Position numbers and translations under genes: made by a program
Notes under the pieces: generated by a model
Seen by the model: only the letters and a program-made list of their open reading frames with translations
Databases searched by the model: none
Told to the model about the DNA's origin: nothing
Assembly: GCA_047601665.1 (NCBI GenBank)
Contig: JASGIT010000001.1
Span: 620,001-684,000, forward strand
Direction: 5' to 3'
DNA: 64,000 bases
DNA from: JASGIT01 sp047601665
GTDB taxonomy: Bacteria; Pseudomonadota; Gammaproteobacteria; Burkholderiales; Burkholderiaceae_C
Shown here: in pieces, positions 47,949 through 58,337 of the stretch
Layout of the letters: every line of letters starts with the position of its first letter
Numbering within the stretch: the first letter of the stretch is position 1

Positions 47949-49754
47949 ATGGCGCACGCACCCACCTGGCTCACCTACGGATTCACCTACCTCGCCGCCG
48001 CCGTGCTGGCCGTGCCGATCGCGCGGGCGCTGGGCCTGGGGGCCATCATCGGCTACCTGGCGGCGGGCATCGCGCTGGGGCCGTGGGGGCTGGCGCTGGT
48101 GAGCAACGTGCAGGACATCCTGCACTTCGCCGAGTTCGGCGTGGTGCTGATGCTGTTCCTCGTCGGCCTGGAGCTGCAGCCCAGCCGCCTGTGGAGCCTG
48201 CGCCGCCCCATCTTCGGCCTGGGCTCGGCCCAGGTGCTGGGCTGCGCCGCCGTGCTGCTGGCGGCGGCCGTGGCCGGCGGCCTGCCCTGGCGCGTGGGGC
48301 TGGTGGGGGCGCTGGGGCTGGCGCTGTCGTCCACGGCGATCGCCCTGCAGGTGATGGCCGAGCGCAACCTGATGCGCACGGGCAGCGGGCAGGCGGCGTT
48401 CTCCATCCTGCTGTTCCAGGACGTGGCGGCCATTCCCATCCTGGCGCTGCTGCCGCTGCTGGCGGGCACGGGCGCGCACCACAGCGCGGGGGACACGGCG
48501 CTGGCCGCGCTCAGGACGGTGGCCGTGGTGGCCGCCATCGTGCTCGGCGGGCGGCGGCTGCTGCGCCCCGTGCTGCGCTGGATTGCCAAGAGCCGCACGC
48601 CCGAGATCTTCACCGCCGCGTCGCTGCTGCTGGTGGTGGGCATTGCCTATCTGATGGTGCTGGTGGGCCTGTCGATGGCGCTGGGCGCCTTCCTCGCGGG
48701 CGTGCTGCTGGCCGACAGCGAATACCGGCGCGAGCTGGAGACCGACATCGAGCCCTTCAAGGGCCTGCTGCTCGGCCTGTTCTTCATGGCCGTGGGCATG
48801 AGCATCGACTTCGGCGTGCTGATGCGCTCGCCCGGGCTCATGGCGCTGATCGTCGTGGGCTTCCTGGCGCTCAAGGCCGCCGTGATCTACGCGCTGGCGC
48901 GCGTCGCGGGCATCGGCTACCAGGAGCGGCCCGTGTTCACGCTGCTGCTCGCGCAGGGCGGCGAGTTCGCGTTCGTGGTGTTCCAGACCGCCGCGCAGTT
49001 CCAGGCCATCGACGGCGACACGGCCTCGCTGCTGATCGGCGCGGTGGCGCTGTCCATGCTGCTGTCGCCGCTGCTGCTGGTGGCGCTCGACCGCGCCCTG
49101 CTGCGCCGCCATTGCAACCTGCCCGCGGCCACCGCCGAGGAAATCTCCGAGCCGCAGGACGCGCCGGTCATCATCACCGGCTTCGGTCGCTACGGCCAGA
49201 TCGTGGCGCGCGTGATGCTGGCCGAGGACATTCCCGCCACCGTGCTGGACCACGACGTGGAGATGCTCGAAGTGGCGCGCAACTTCGGCTACCGCGTGCA
49301 CTACGGCGACGCCACGCGGCTCGACCTGCTGCGCATCGCCGGGGCCGAGCGCGCCCGCGTGCTGGTGGTGGCGGTGGACGACCCGCAGCAGTCCCTCTCT
49401 ATCGTGCAGATGGCGAAAAAGCACTTCCCGCAACTCACCATCGTGGCCCGCGCGCGCGACGTGACGCACTGGAACGCGCTGCGCGACCTGGGCGTGGAAC
49501 TGGTGCAGCGCGAGCTGTTCGAGTCCAGCCTGGCCAGCGCCCGCACGGTGCTGGAACTGATGGGCCAGAGCGCCGAAGAGGCCCAGTACGTGATGCAGCG
49601 CTTCCGCATCCACAACATCGCGCTGGTCAACCGCATGTACCCGCACCGCCACAACCGCGAAAAGTTCATCGCCGAGGGCAAGAAGGCGCGCGCCGAACTC
49701 GCGGAGCAGATGGCAAAGGAACGGCAGGAGCGGCAGCCGGCCAAGGTGGATTGA
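47949..49754 (+). CDS. CPA2-family cation:proton antiporter with TrkA-N domain (Kef-like)
   Basis: 601 aa. About twelve helices with GLELQPSRLWSLR and ALSSTAIALQVMAER, the CPA2 pattern, and a QDVAAIPILALLPLL segment. The C-terminal Rossmann domain starts VIITGFGRYGQIVARVML with an acidic LDHD after the second strand, suggesting NAD(H) or nucleotide gating. The basic tail is KERQERQPAKVD. Likely potassium or sodium efflux; no ancillary kefF/G gene is adjacent. Confidence 0.91.
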   Translation: MAHAPTWLTYGFTYLAAAVLAVPIARALGLGAIIGYLAAGIALGPWGLALVSNVQDILHFAEFGVVLMLFLVGLELQPSRLWSLRRPIFGLGSAQVLGCAAVLLAAAVAGGLPWRVGLVGALGLALSSTAIALQVMAERNLMRTGSGQAAFSILLFQDVAAIPILALLPLLAGTGAHHSAGDTALAALRTVAVVAAIVLGGRRLLRPVLRWIAKSRTPEIFTAASLLLVVGIAYLMVLVGLSMALGAFLAGVLLADSEYRRELETDIEPFKGLLLGLFFMAVGMSIDFGVLMRSPGLMALIVVGFLALKAAVIYALARVAGIGYQERPVFTLLLAQGGEFAFVVFQTAAQFQAIDGDTASLLIGAVALSMLLSPLLLVALDRALLRRHCNLPAATAEEISEPQDAPVIITGFGRYGQIVARVMLAEDIPATVLDHDVEMLEVARNFGYRVHYGDATRLDLLRIAGAERARVLVVAVDDPQQSLSIVQMAKKHFPQLTIVARARDVTHWNALRDLGVELVQRELFESSLASARTVLELMGQSAEEAQYVMQRFRIHNIALVNRMYPHRHNREKFIAEGKKARAELAEQMAKERQERQPAKVD

Positions 49755-49813
49755 TAGCCCAATTGGCCTCCAGCGCTTATCCAGCAATCGCTACAAGCTC
49801 TCATTACAATAGC
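49755..49813 (-). repeat. Dispersed ~55-bp repeat, copy 10
   Basis: TAGCCCAATTGGCCTCCAGC, GCTTATCCAGCAATCGCTAC, AAGCTCTCATTA. Reverse-oriented copy directly after the antiporter stop; one arm is degenerate. Confidence 0.7.
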
Positions 49814-49818
49814 AAACC

Positions 49819-50463
49819 ATGGAACTGCTGCTCGAAGCCCCCTGGGCGCACACGCTGCGCGTCGTGCTCGAAATCGCCGCCACGGCGGCGTTTGCGCTGT
49901 CGGGCGTGATCGCCGCCGCGCGCAAGCAGCTCGACGCCGTGGGCGTGTGCGTGGCGGCCTTTTTCACCGCGTTCGGCGGCGGCACGCTGCGCGACCTGCT
50001 GCTGGACCAGCGCCCGTTCTTCTGGGTGGCGCACGTGGATTTCGTCTGGGGCATCCTGGCGCTGTGCGTGGGCTCCATGCTGTTCATGCGGCGGCGGCAC
50101 GTGGCGCCCACCGAGCACGCCATGCTCTGGCCCGACGCCGTGGGCCTGGGCCTGTTCGCCGCCGTGGGCACCGACCTGGCGACGGCGCTGGACATGCCCG
50201 CGCTGGTCGCCGTGCTCATGGGCCTGATCACCAGCGTGTTCGGCGGCGTGCTGCGCGACGTGGTGTGCAACGAGATCCCGCAGGTCTTCCGCGACCACCG
50301 GCCCTATGCGCTGTGCGCGTTCGCGGGCGGCTGGTGCTACGTGGCGCTGCACCGGCTCGGCGCGCCGGACGGGGCGCCCGTGCTGGCTTGCGTGGTCGTC
50401 ACCGCGGGCCTGCGCGGGCTGGCGCTGTGGCGCAACTGGCAGTTGCCGCAGTGGCGGCTCTGA
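49819..50463 (+). CDS. TRIC/UPF0126 (YicG-like) membrane channel protein
   Basis: 214 aa, seven helices arranged as two repeats: FGGGTLRDLLL in the first and FGGVLRDVVCNEIPQVF in the second, the signature of prokaryotic TRIC monovalent cation channels. Ends exactly where the convergent Bug gene ends, with no gap. Confidence 0.9.
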   Translation: MELLLEAPWAHTLRVVLEIAATAAFALSGVIAAARKQLDAVGVCVAAFFTAFGGGTLRDLLLDQRPFFWVAHVDFVWGILALCVGSMLFMRRRHVAPTEHAMLWPDAVGLGLFAAVGTDLATALDMPALVAVLMGLITSVFGGVLRDVVCNEIPQVFRDHRPYALCAFAGGWCYVALHRLGAPDGAPVLACVVVTAGLRGLALWRNWQLPQWRL

Positions 50464-51438
50464 TCAGTCCGCCGTCGCGCCGGAGGCCTTCACCACCTTG
50501 CCCCACTTGGCGCTTTCGGCCTGGATGAAGGCCGCGAACTGCGCGGGCGTCTCGGCCACCGGGTCGCCGCCCTGCTCCGCGATCTTCTTCTTGACCTGGG
50601 GGTCGTTCAGCACCTTCATCAGCGCCGCGTGCAGCCGCTCCAGCACGGGCTTGGGCGTGGCGGCGGGCGCGAACAGGCCGAACCACGACGTGGCCTCGTA
50701 GCCGGGCACGCCGGCCTCGGCGATGGTCGGGATGTCCGGCAGCTCGGGCGAGCGCTTGGCCGTGGTGACGGCGATGGGCCGCAGCTTGCCCGAGCGCACG
50801 TGCTGGATGGCCGAGGGCATGTTGTCGAACATGACGGCGATCTGGTTGCCCAGCAGGTCCGTCATGGCCGGGGCGCTGCCCTTGTAGGGCACGTGCTGCA
50901 GGTCGGTGCCCGTCATGCTGGCGAACAGTTCGCCCGACACGTGCGGCGACGAGCCCGCGCCCGGCGAGCCGAAGGTGACCTTGCCGGGGTTGGCCTTGGC
51001 GTAGGCGATCAGCTCCTTCACCGTCTTGAACGGCTGGTTGGGGTTGGCCACCAGCAGGTTGGGCACGGTGGCCACGCGCGAGAGCGGGGCGAAGTCCTTC
51101 ACGGGGTCGTAGGGCAGCTTCTTGTACAGCGCCTGGTTGATGGCGTGCGTGCCCACAGTGCCCATGAACAGGGTGTAGCCGTCCGGCGCGGCCTTGGCCA
51201 CGAGCGACGCGCCGATGTTGCCGCCCGCGCCGGGCCGGTTGTCGGCGATCACGCTCTGGCCCAGCTGCGCGCCCAGGCCCGTGGCGGTGATGCGCGCCAG
51301 GATGTCGGTGGTGCCGCCCGCCGAGAACGGCACGACGATGGTGATGAGCTTGGACGGAAACGCATCCGCCGCCCATGCAGGCAATGTGGAGGCGCCGAGC
51401 CCCGCGAGGAAGGTGCGGCGTGCAATGGTCGGGTGCAT
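50464..51438 (-). CDS. Bug-family tripartite tricarboxylate transporter substrate-binding protein
   Basis: Periplasmic binding protein, 324 aa, with a signal peptide containing a twin-arginine-like IARRTFLAGLGASTL. Core Bug motifs: ITIVVPFSAGGTTDILAR, VIADNRPGAGGNIGA, GTHAINQALYKKLPYDP and VPYKGSAPAMTDLLGNQI. AAGGAG precedes the ATG at 51438. It lies 13 bp after the thiolase gene, which suggests uptake of an aromatic-derived or dicarboxylic acid; ligand unknown. Confidence 0.92.
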   Translation of the reverse strand: MHPTIARRTFLAGLGASTLPAWAADAFPSKLITIVVPFSAGGTTDILARITATGLGAQLGQSVIADNRPGAGGNIGASLVAKAAPDGYTLFMGTVGTHAINQALYKKLPYDPVKDFAPLSRVATVPNLLVANPNQPFKTVKELIAYAKANPGKVTFGSPGAGSSPHVSGELFASMTGTDLQHVPYKGSAPAMTDLLGNQIAVMFDNMPSAIQHVRSGKLRPIAVTTAKRSPELPDIPTIAEAGVPGYEATSWFGLFAPAATPKPVLERLHAALMKVLNDPQVKKKIAEQGGDPVAETPAQFAAFIQAESAKWGKVVKASGATAD

Positions 51439-51451
51439 GGGAAGGCTCCTT

Positions 51452-52654
<1,203 letters not shown>

Positions 52655-52769
52655 GAAGGGGTCTCTCCTCTGTGTGGCTCGAAAACCGGCAGTGTGGGCT
52701 TCATTTTGGCGGCTGGCTGTCGATAGCGTTACAGGCACACAAAACCACACAACCGCCGGAGCCCGCCAG

Positions 52770-54512
52770 ATGCCATTGCTCAAGAACCTCAAGATTTCCA
52801 CCAAGCTGCTGCTGGGCTTCCTGGCCGTGCTGGCGCTCACCGCGCTGCTGGGCGCATTCGCCATCTGGCAGATGGGCCGCATCAAGCAGGCGTCGTCCGA
52901 CATGGCCGACCGCTGGACGCCCGCGCTGAACGCGCTGAACGACATCCGCGCCCTGGTGCCGCGCGTGCGCTCGGCGGAGGCGCAGCACATCCTCGCCACC
53001 CAGCGCGAGGTGATGGACGGCTTCGAGAAAAACATGGACGCCTGGGGCGCGCAGATCAAGAAGCGCTACGCCAGCTACGCGCCCTTTGCCGACACCCCCG
53101 ACGACAAGGCCCACTACGAGCAGCTGGGCCAGTTGCTGAGAAGCTATGGCGAGAACCACGCCAAGCTGATTGCCGAGTCGCGCCAGCTGCATACCGAAGA
53201 GGCGCGCACCTTCCTGTCGGGAACCGGGCTCAAGCTCAACCAGCAGATGGTGGCGACCATCGACAAGCTCATGCAATCTGCCCAGGAAGGCAGCGACCGC
53301 GCCAACGAGAGCGCCGACGCCACCTACGCCAACGCCCGCCTGTGGGTGCTGGGCCAGCTCGTGGTCACCATCGCCCTGGGCCTGGCGCTGGCGCTGGCCA
53401 TCGCGCGCATGGTGTCGCGCCCCCTGGGCGAGGCAGTGAAGGTGGCGCAGGCGGTGGCGGGCGGCGACCTGAGCACGCGCATCGAGGCCAAGACCCGCGA
53501 CGAGATCGGGCAACTGTTCGCCGCGCTCCAGGGCATGAACGAGAGCCTGGTCCACATCGTGGGCCAGGTGCGCCAGGGCACGGACTCCATCGCCACGGCC
53601 AGCGCGCAAATCGCGTCGGGCAACAACGACCTGTCGTCACGCACCGAGAGCCAGGCCAGTTCGCTGGAAGAAACGGCAGCCAGCATGGAGGAACTCACCT
53701 CCACCGTGCGCCAGAACGCCGACAGCGCCCGGCAGGCGAACCAGCTGGCCGCGTCGGCCTCGCAGGTGGCGGTGCGCGGCGGCGACGTGGTGGCGCAGGT
53801 GGTGACGACCATGGACGGCATCCACACCGCCTCGCAGAAGATTGCCGACATCATCGGCGTGATCGACGGCATCGCCTTCCAGACCAACATCCTCGCGCTG
53901 AACGCCGCCGTGGAAGCCGCGCGCGCCGGCGAACAGGGCCGGGGCTTCGCCGTGGTGGCCAGCGAGGTGCGCAGCCTGGCCGGGCGCAGCGCGGCGGCGG
54001 CCAAGGAAATCAAGGCGCTGATCGACGACTCCAGCGCCAAGGTCCATGCTGGCTCCACCCTGGTGGCGCAGGCGGGCGAAACCATGCAGGAGATCGTGGG
54101 CAGCGTGCGCCGGGTGACGGACATCATGGGCGAGATCAGCGCCGCCAGCCAGGAACAGACGTCGGGCATCGAGCAGGTCAACCAGGCCGTGGTGCAGATG
54201 GACCAGGTCACGCAGCAGAACGCCGCGCTGGTCGAGGAAGCCGCCGCAGCAGCCCAGTCGCTGCAGGAACAGGCGCGCGGGCTGCAGCAGGCGGTGAGCG
54301 TGTTCAAGCTGGCGCACGAACCGCTCAGCGCGACAGCGGCCACCCGCGCCGTGGCGCCGCCGCCCAAGGCCGCGCCCGCCCCGAAAGCCGCCGCCAAACC
54401 CATCGCGGCCAAGCCCGCTCCCCGGCCCGTGGCCGCGCCCCCGAAGGCGGTCGCCGCCACGCCCAAGGCCGTGGCCGCCGCCCGCAGCGACGACGACTGG
54501 GAAACCTTCTGA
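52770..54512 (+). CDS. methyl-accepting chemotaxis protein
   Basis: Chemoreceptor, 580 aa, with helices near 12-33 and 190-212 around a four-helix-bundle periplasmic domain. HAMP (RPLGEAVKVAQAVAGGDLST) is followed by the signalling hairpin IDGIAFQTNILALNAAVEAA, RAGEQGRGFAVVASEVRSLA. A long Ala/Pro/Lys linker ends in DDWETF, matching the WExxF-type CheR-docking pentapeptide, so the receptor can recruit its own methyltransferase. Confidence 0.95.
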   Translation: MPLLKNLKISTKLLLGFLAVLALTALLGAFAIWQMGRIKQASSDMADRWTPALNALNDIRALVPRVRSAEAQHILATQREVMDGFEKNMDAWGAQIKKRYASYAPFADTPDDKAHYEQLGQLLRSYGENHAKLIAESRQLHTEEARTFLSGTGLKLNQQMVATIDKLMQSAQEGSDRANESADATYANARLWVLGQLVVTIALGLALALAIARMVSRPLGEAVKVAQAVAGGDLSTRIEAKTRDEIGQLFAALQGMNESLVHIVGQVRQGTDSIATASAQIASGNNDLSSRTESQASSLEETAASMEELTSTVRQNADSARQANQLAASASQVAVRGGDVVAQVVTTMDGIHTASQKIADIIGVIDGIAFQTNILALNAAVEAARAGEQGRGFAVVASEVRSLAGRSAAAAKEIKALIDDSSAKVHAGSTLVAQAGETMQEIVGSVRRVTDIMGEISAASQEQTSGIEQVNQAVVQMDQVTQQNAALVEEAAAAAQSLQEQARGLQQAVSVFKLAHEPLSATAATRAVAPPPKAAPAPKAAAKPIAAKPAPRPVAAPPKAVAATPKAVAAARSDDDWETF

Positions 54513-54518
54513 CAGAGC

Positions 54519-54633
54519 GATGAATCTGGCGCGGCCCAGGCCAGCAGACGGCCAGCAAGGGCCGCCCCGCAGCAAAAGCCGTCGTCCCCCTTCCAGGGGG
54601 AAGGAGCGCAGCGACATAGGGGGTATTGCATAC
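54519..54633. repeat. ~113-bp inverted-terminal repeat, copy C
   Basis: Shares GGCCAGCAAGGGCCGCCCCG, GCAGCAAAAGCCGTCGTCCC and GCGACATAGGGGGT with copy B at 36121. The terminal inverted ends are degenerate (GATGAATC and GTATTGCATAC). Lies between the chemoreceptor stop and the DUF1841 start. Confidence 0.65.
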
Positions 54634-54641
54634 TTCCCGCC

Positions 54642-55076
54642 ATGTTCAACCCCACCCAAGCCGATGTGCGGCGCTTCTTCTGCGCCGTGCACGCCAAGGC
54701 CCAGGCCGGCGCACCCATGGAAGCCATCGAAACCCTGGCCAGCCTCTGGATCGCCGAGCACCCCGAGTACCACGCCGACCTGGCCGACGCCGACGCCGCC
54801 GTGGCGCGCAACTACGGCGAGCAGCCGGGCCAGACCAACCCGTTCCTGCACCTGTCGATGCACCTGTCCATCAGCGAGCAGTGCAGCATCGACCAGCCGC
54901 GCGGCATCCGCCAGGCCGTGGAACTGCTCGCCAAACGCCTGGATTCCTTGCACGACGCCCACCACGCCGCCATGGACTGCCTGGGCCAGATGATCTACGA
55001 AAGCCAGCGCGCGGGCCGCCCGCCGGATGGCGAAGCCTACGTGGCCGCCGTGCAGCGCCGGGCCACCAGAGACTGA
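54642..55076 (+). CDS. DUF1841 family protein
   Basis: 144 aa, soluble and mostly helical. Motifs MFNPTQADVRRFFCAVHAKA and NPFLHLSMHLSISEQCSIDQ are those of DUF1841. Function unknown. Ends one base before the convergent small membrane protein gene. Confidence 0.88.
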   Translation: MFNPTQADVRRFFCAVHAKAQAGAPMEAIETLASLWIAEHPEYHADLADADAAVARNYGEQPGQTNPFLHLSMHLSISEQCSIDQPRGIRQAVELLAKRLDSLHDAHHAAMDCLGQMIYESQRAGRPPDGEAYVAAVQRRATRD

Positions 55077-55077
55077 G

Positions 55078-55353
55078 CTACTTCCACCCGCGCCGCATCA
55101 ACCACTGCCCGCTCGCCAGCGCCAACACCAGCGCGGCGTAGGTCAGCATCTTGCCGTCGCGCCCCAGCCACCACAGGCCCGCCGCGAGCACGGCGCAGCC
55201 CACTATGCTATTGATAGCTGCCAGCGCATACCACGCAAGGGCTGCAGGCTGTTTTTTACCGAAAAACCGCCCCAGCAGCGCCAACAGCACCGCCACGGCC
55301 ACGGCGGGCGCAGCAAAGTTGAGTAGGTGATTCAGGGCGGCGAGCGGCGTCAT
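55078..55353 (-). CDS. small membrane protein with a repeat-derived segment
   Basis: 91 aa with about three hydrophobic helices (AAPAVAVAVLLALLGRFF, ALAAINSIVGCAVLAAGLWW and YAALVLALASG). Residues 31-49 (FFGKKQPAALAWYALAAIN) are encoded by a copy of the dispersed ~55-bp repeat, so a membrane segment here derives from repeat DNA. I do not recognise the family. Convergent with DUF1841 and divergent from hemA. Confidence 0.7.
   Translation of the reverse strand: MTPLAALNHLLNFAAPAVAVAVLLALLGRFFGKKQPAALAWYALAAINSIVGCAVLAAGLWWLGRDGKMLTYAALVLALASGQWLMRRGWK
55207..55262 (+). repeat. Dispersed ~55-bp repeat inside a membrane protein gene, copy 11
   Basis: CTATTGATAGCTGCCAGCGC, ATACCACGCAAGGGCTGCAG, GCTGTTTTTTACC. 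It keeps the consensus order, and is translated on the minus strand. Confidence 0.65.
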
Positions 55354-55366
55354 CTTGGTGCAATTT

Positions 55367-55372
55367 TATAAT
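55367..55372 (+). promoter_or_regulatory. hemA: hemA promoter -10 box
   Basis: TATAAT lies nine bases before the hemA ATG, so the transcript would be almost leaderless. The same TTTTATAAT and spacing recur in the relic at 61699-61704. Confidence 0.6.
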
Positions 55373-55381
55373 TCGACCCCT

Positions 55382-56665
55382 ATGGCAGTCTGGGCATTGG
55401 GCATCAACCACACGACCGCGCCGCTCGACCTGCGCGGCCGGTTCGCGTTCGCGCTCGACCAGATCGCGCCCACGCTGCAAGGCTTGCGCCAGTCGCTGTC
55501 CAGCCATGCGACGGTGGAGACGGCCATCCTCTCCACCTGCAACCGCACCGAGATCTATTGCGCCGCCGACGCCCCGGCCCTGCCCCACACGCTGGACTGG
55601 CTCGCGCGCAAGGGCGGCGTGAGCCCCGCCCTGCTGCAATCGCACTCGTACACGCTGGAAGAAAGCCACGTCGCCCGCCACGCCTTCCGCGTGGCCAGCG
55701 GGCTCGACTCCATGGTGCTGGGCGAGGCGCAAATCCTCGGCCAGTTGAAAGACGCCGTGCGCGCCGCCGAGGGCGCGGGCGCCTTGGGCGCCACGCTGAA
55801 CCAGCTTTTCCAGCGCAGCTTCGCCGTGGCGAAGGAAGTGCGCACCAGCACCGACATCGGCGCGCACAGCATCAGCATGGCCGCCGCCGCCGTGCGCCTG
55901 GCGGGCCAGCTGTTCGAAGACCTGGCCAAAATCCGCGTGCTGTTCGTGGGCGCGGGCGAGATGATCGAACTCTGCGCCACGCACTTCGCGGCCAAGAACC
56001 CCAAGCACATCTCCATCGCCAACCGCACGCTGGAGCGCGGCGAAAAGCTCGCCACGCGCTTTGGCGGCGAGGTGATGCGCCTGGCCGACCTGCCCGAGCG
56101 CCTGCACGAATTCGATGCCGTGGTCAGTTGCACCGCCAGCAGCCTGCCCATCATCGGCCTGGGCGCGGTCGAACGCGCTTTGAAGAAGCGCCGCCACCGC
56201 CCCATGTTCATGATCGACCTGGCCGTGCCGCGCGACATCGAGCCCGAGGTCAAGGCGCTCGAAGACATCTACCTCTACACCGTGGACGACCTGGCCAGCG
56301 TGGTGCAGACCGCGCAGGCCAACCGCCAAGCCGCCGTGGCGCAGGCCGAGGCCATCATCGACGCGGGTGTGCAGAGCTTCATGCACTGGCTGGAACTGCG
56401 CGCTCCGGCCAGCGGCGAAGGCGTGGTGCCGCTCATCCAGCAAATCAACGCCCAGACCGACGAATGGCGCGCCCTGGAAATCGCCCGCGCCAAGAAACTG
56501 CTGGCCAAAGGCGAAAGCGTGGAGGCGGTGCTCGAAGCGCTGTCACGCGGCATCACGCAAAAAATGCTGCACGGCACCCTGGCCGAACTGCGCGCGGGCG
56601 ACGCCGAAGCGCGGGCGCACACGGCGCAGACCGTGGCGCGGCTGTTCCTGCGCAAGGAGCGTTAG
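55382..56665 (+). CDS. hemA: glutamyl-tRNA reductase
   Basis: First step of C5 tetrapyrrole synthesis, glutamyl-tRNA to glutamate-1-semialdehyde, 427 aa. Nucleophile Cys in ILSTCNRTEIYCA, then SGLDSMVLGEAQILGQLKDA and NADPH-binding VLFVGAGEMIELCATHF with ISIANRTLERGEKLA. The start at 55382 gives the family MAVWALGINHTTAPLDLRG. Its stop codon lies in a 20-bp sequence repeated at 61755, the left boundary of the inserted block; it overlaps the convergent glycosyltransferase gene by 4 nt. Confidence 0.97.
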   Translation: MAVWALGINHTTAPLDLRGRFAFALDQIAPTLQGLRQSLSSHATVETAILSTCNRTEIYCAADAPALPHTLDWLARKGGVSPALLQSHSYTLEESHVARHAFRVASGLDSMVLGEAQILGQLKDAVRAAEGAGALGATLNQLFQRSFAVAKEVRTSTDIGAHSISMAAAAVRLAGQLFEDLAKIRVLFVGAGEMIELCATHFAAKNPKHISIANRTLERGEKLATRFGGEVMRLADLPERLHEFDAVVSCTASSLPIIGLGAVERALKKRRHRPMFMIDLAVPRDIEPEVKALEDIYLYTVDDLASVVQTAQANRQAAVAQAEAIIDAGVQSFMHWLELRAPASGEGVVPLIQQINAQTDEWRALEIARAKKLLAKGESVEAVLEALSRGITQKMLHGTLAELRAGDAEARAHTAQTVARLFLRKER

Positions 56666-56676
56666 CTTTTCACGCC
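56657..56676. repeat. Left 20-bp direct repeat bounding the inserted block
   Basis: GAGCGTTAGCTTTTCACGCC contains the hemA stop codon. An identical copy at 61755-61774 lies 5098 bp to the right. Confidence 0.85.
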
Positions 56677-58008
56677 CCTCTTGGCGGCGCGCGCTGCTAC
56701 CGCGCGCGCATAGACGGACTGGATGGCGTCGATTTTCTTCTCCCAGTCGAACTCCCGCTCCACCTTCGCGCGCCCTTGCGCTCCCAGCCGGCTTCGCAGC
56801 GCGGGATCGCGCGCAAGCGTGACCAGGGCCCGTGCCATTTCCTGCACCAGATAGCGGGCACTTTTGGGAGCGATCAGAATGCCGCAGGAGTCATCGAGAT
56901 AATCCGCCGGCCCACCCCAGTCCACGGCGATCACGGGAAGGCTGGAGGCCATGGCCTCCAGAACGACGGCGCCGCCGCATTCGCGGATGCTGGGAAGCAC
57001 CAGGCAATCCTGGGTGCCCAATTGCCGGGCCGCGTCGGCTTGCGCCATCCAGCCGGCGAAATGCACGCCTGACACCGTTTCAGGCTCCGGCGCCAGAATA
57101 CCCTGCACCTTGGCTTGCCGCTGCAGTTCAGGGAGCAGGGGCCCGTCGCCAATGATCAGCAGCGACATGGGTTGCTGCCGGCAGGCCTGCGCAAAGGCAT
57201 CCAGCAAAAGATCCACCCGCTTCACATCGACCAGCCGGCCCATGAATACATAGCGGGCAGGGCGTGCGCCTTGTGGTGCCTGCTGCGAGGGTGCGCGGGG
57301 TTGCCAAAGCTGCAGGTTGACGCCGTTCTCCACCATGTGCTCGACATGGGGGCTATGTCCCGACGGCAGCGCCAGACGGGTTCTCTCATTGGCCACGAGA
57401 ATGGCCGCCGCCCTGCGCTTGCCCGGCGCGAGCACACTCAGTCCATGGGCCAGCCAACGTGATCCGCGCAGGAGGAGCCGCGTGAAAGCCGAATCGGCAG
57501 AACGAAAGGCGGGCGGGAAATCCATGCCACCGTTGAGCGGGCCGATCACCACCGGCGCATCGAAGCCATACAGCAACGAGGGCTCCTTGGGAGAGACCGG
57601 TATGGGCTGGTGTATGACGTCGATCGACAATTCCTTGACAAACTGGCGGATTTTCCTGCGCTGAACGATCTGCGTGAGCAACCGGGACCAATAGGCCGTG
57701 GTCAGGTTTTCGATACGGTCCGGCAGCCAGGCGCCGACCCGCCACAGGAATCGGTGAATCTTCCGTTCCTCGCTGTAGAACACATGGTCGGCGTGCTCGC
57801 TGCCCTCGAACTCCGGCTTCACCCTTTCGTGCGTGAGCAGCCACACGGGCACGCCGCGCCTGCGCAGGTGCTCGTAGTAGTGCATGGGCAAGGCAGCTTC
57901 TCCACCGAACCGCCGCGATGCGTTTTCCGCAACGATGAGAACGCGCAACGCGGACGGGTTTGGCGGCGTTGTCTCGGTGGCTTCAGTGGGATCGGGAACA
58001 CGACTCAT
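56662..58008 (-). CDS. glycosyltransferase family 4
   Basis: Retaining GT-B glycosyltransferase, 448 aa. N-terminal Rossmann half begins RVLIVAENASRRFGGEAALP with a GGE loop. The C-terminal half has the donor-binding PARYVFMGRLVDVKRVDLLL, LIIGDGPLLPELQRQ and the E-x7-E type ECGGAVVLEAMASSLPVIA. Such enzymes build surface glycans or, paired with PIG-L deacetylases, sugar-based small molecules. Last gene of the island operon; its stop overlaps the hemA stop. Acceptor and donor unknown. Confidence 0.9.
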   Translation of the reverse strand: MSRVPDPTEATETTPPNPSALRVLIVAENASRRFGGEAALPMHYYEHLRRRGVPVWLLTHERVKPEFEGSEHADHVFYSEERKIHRFLWRVGAWLPDRIENLTTAYWSRLLTQIVQRRKIRQFVKELSIDVIHQPIPVSPKEPSLLYGFDAPVVIGPLNGGMDFPPAFRSADSAFTRLLLRGSRWLAHGLSVLAPGKRRAAAILVANERTRLALPSGHSPHVEHMVENGVNLQLWQPRAPSQQAPQGARPARYVFMGRLVDVKRVDLLLDAFAQACRQQPMSLLIIGDGPLLPELQRQAKVQGILAPEPETVSGVHFAGWMAQADAARQLGTQDCLVLPSIRECGGAVVLEAMASSLPVIAVDWGGPADYLDDSCGILIAPKSARYLVQEMARALVTLARDPALRSRLGAQGRAKVEREFDWEKKIDAIQSVYARAVAARAAKRGVKS

Positions 58009-58069
58009 GTTGCAGGGTTAATCGATGATGCGTCCATTTGCAATTAATTGTAAACAGATCGACGGCCAG

Positions 58070-58336
58070 TTATTGAATGCGCATCATACGTGTCCAGCAA
58101 GTAACAGTCCGTTGCTCGGGAATAGCGCCGACGGTCACCCAGACCACGGGCGCCCAGAACTGGCTGACTGACGCCGTCGAACAGCGGTAATCGACGCCCC
58201 GCCGGTGCGCCAAATCATCGGGGTGGTACGCGATGATGTTGGCGACGATCACCTACTTGGCACCACATTCGCGTGCGAACTGCAGCGTCTCCAGTCGCTT
58301 TCTGTTGCGGTGGATGGCGGAACCGCCCCCCAATTG
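58070..58336 (-). pseudogene. decayed gene fragment with in-frame amber stop
   Basis: Reading the minus strand, one frame runs GGGSAIHRNRKRLETLQFAR, then ECGAK, TAG stop, then VIVANIIAYHPDDLAHRRGV and on to 58070. The junction would read GAKYVIVAN if the TAG were a tyrosine codon, so a single mutation probably broke a longer gene. The 5' part is missing because PIG-L coding sequence abuts it. I do not recognise the family. This holds most of the 58009-58337 gap; the rest (58009-58069) is AT-rich with no gene. Confidence 0.45.
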
Positions 58337-58337
58337 C

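Noticed and set aside
54340..54490. Ala/Pro/Lys-rich repeat DNA near the end of the chemoreceptor gene
   Set aside because: It is the flexible linker that carries the CheR-docking pentapeptide, common in such receptors.
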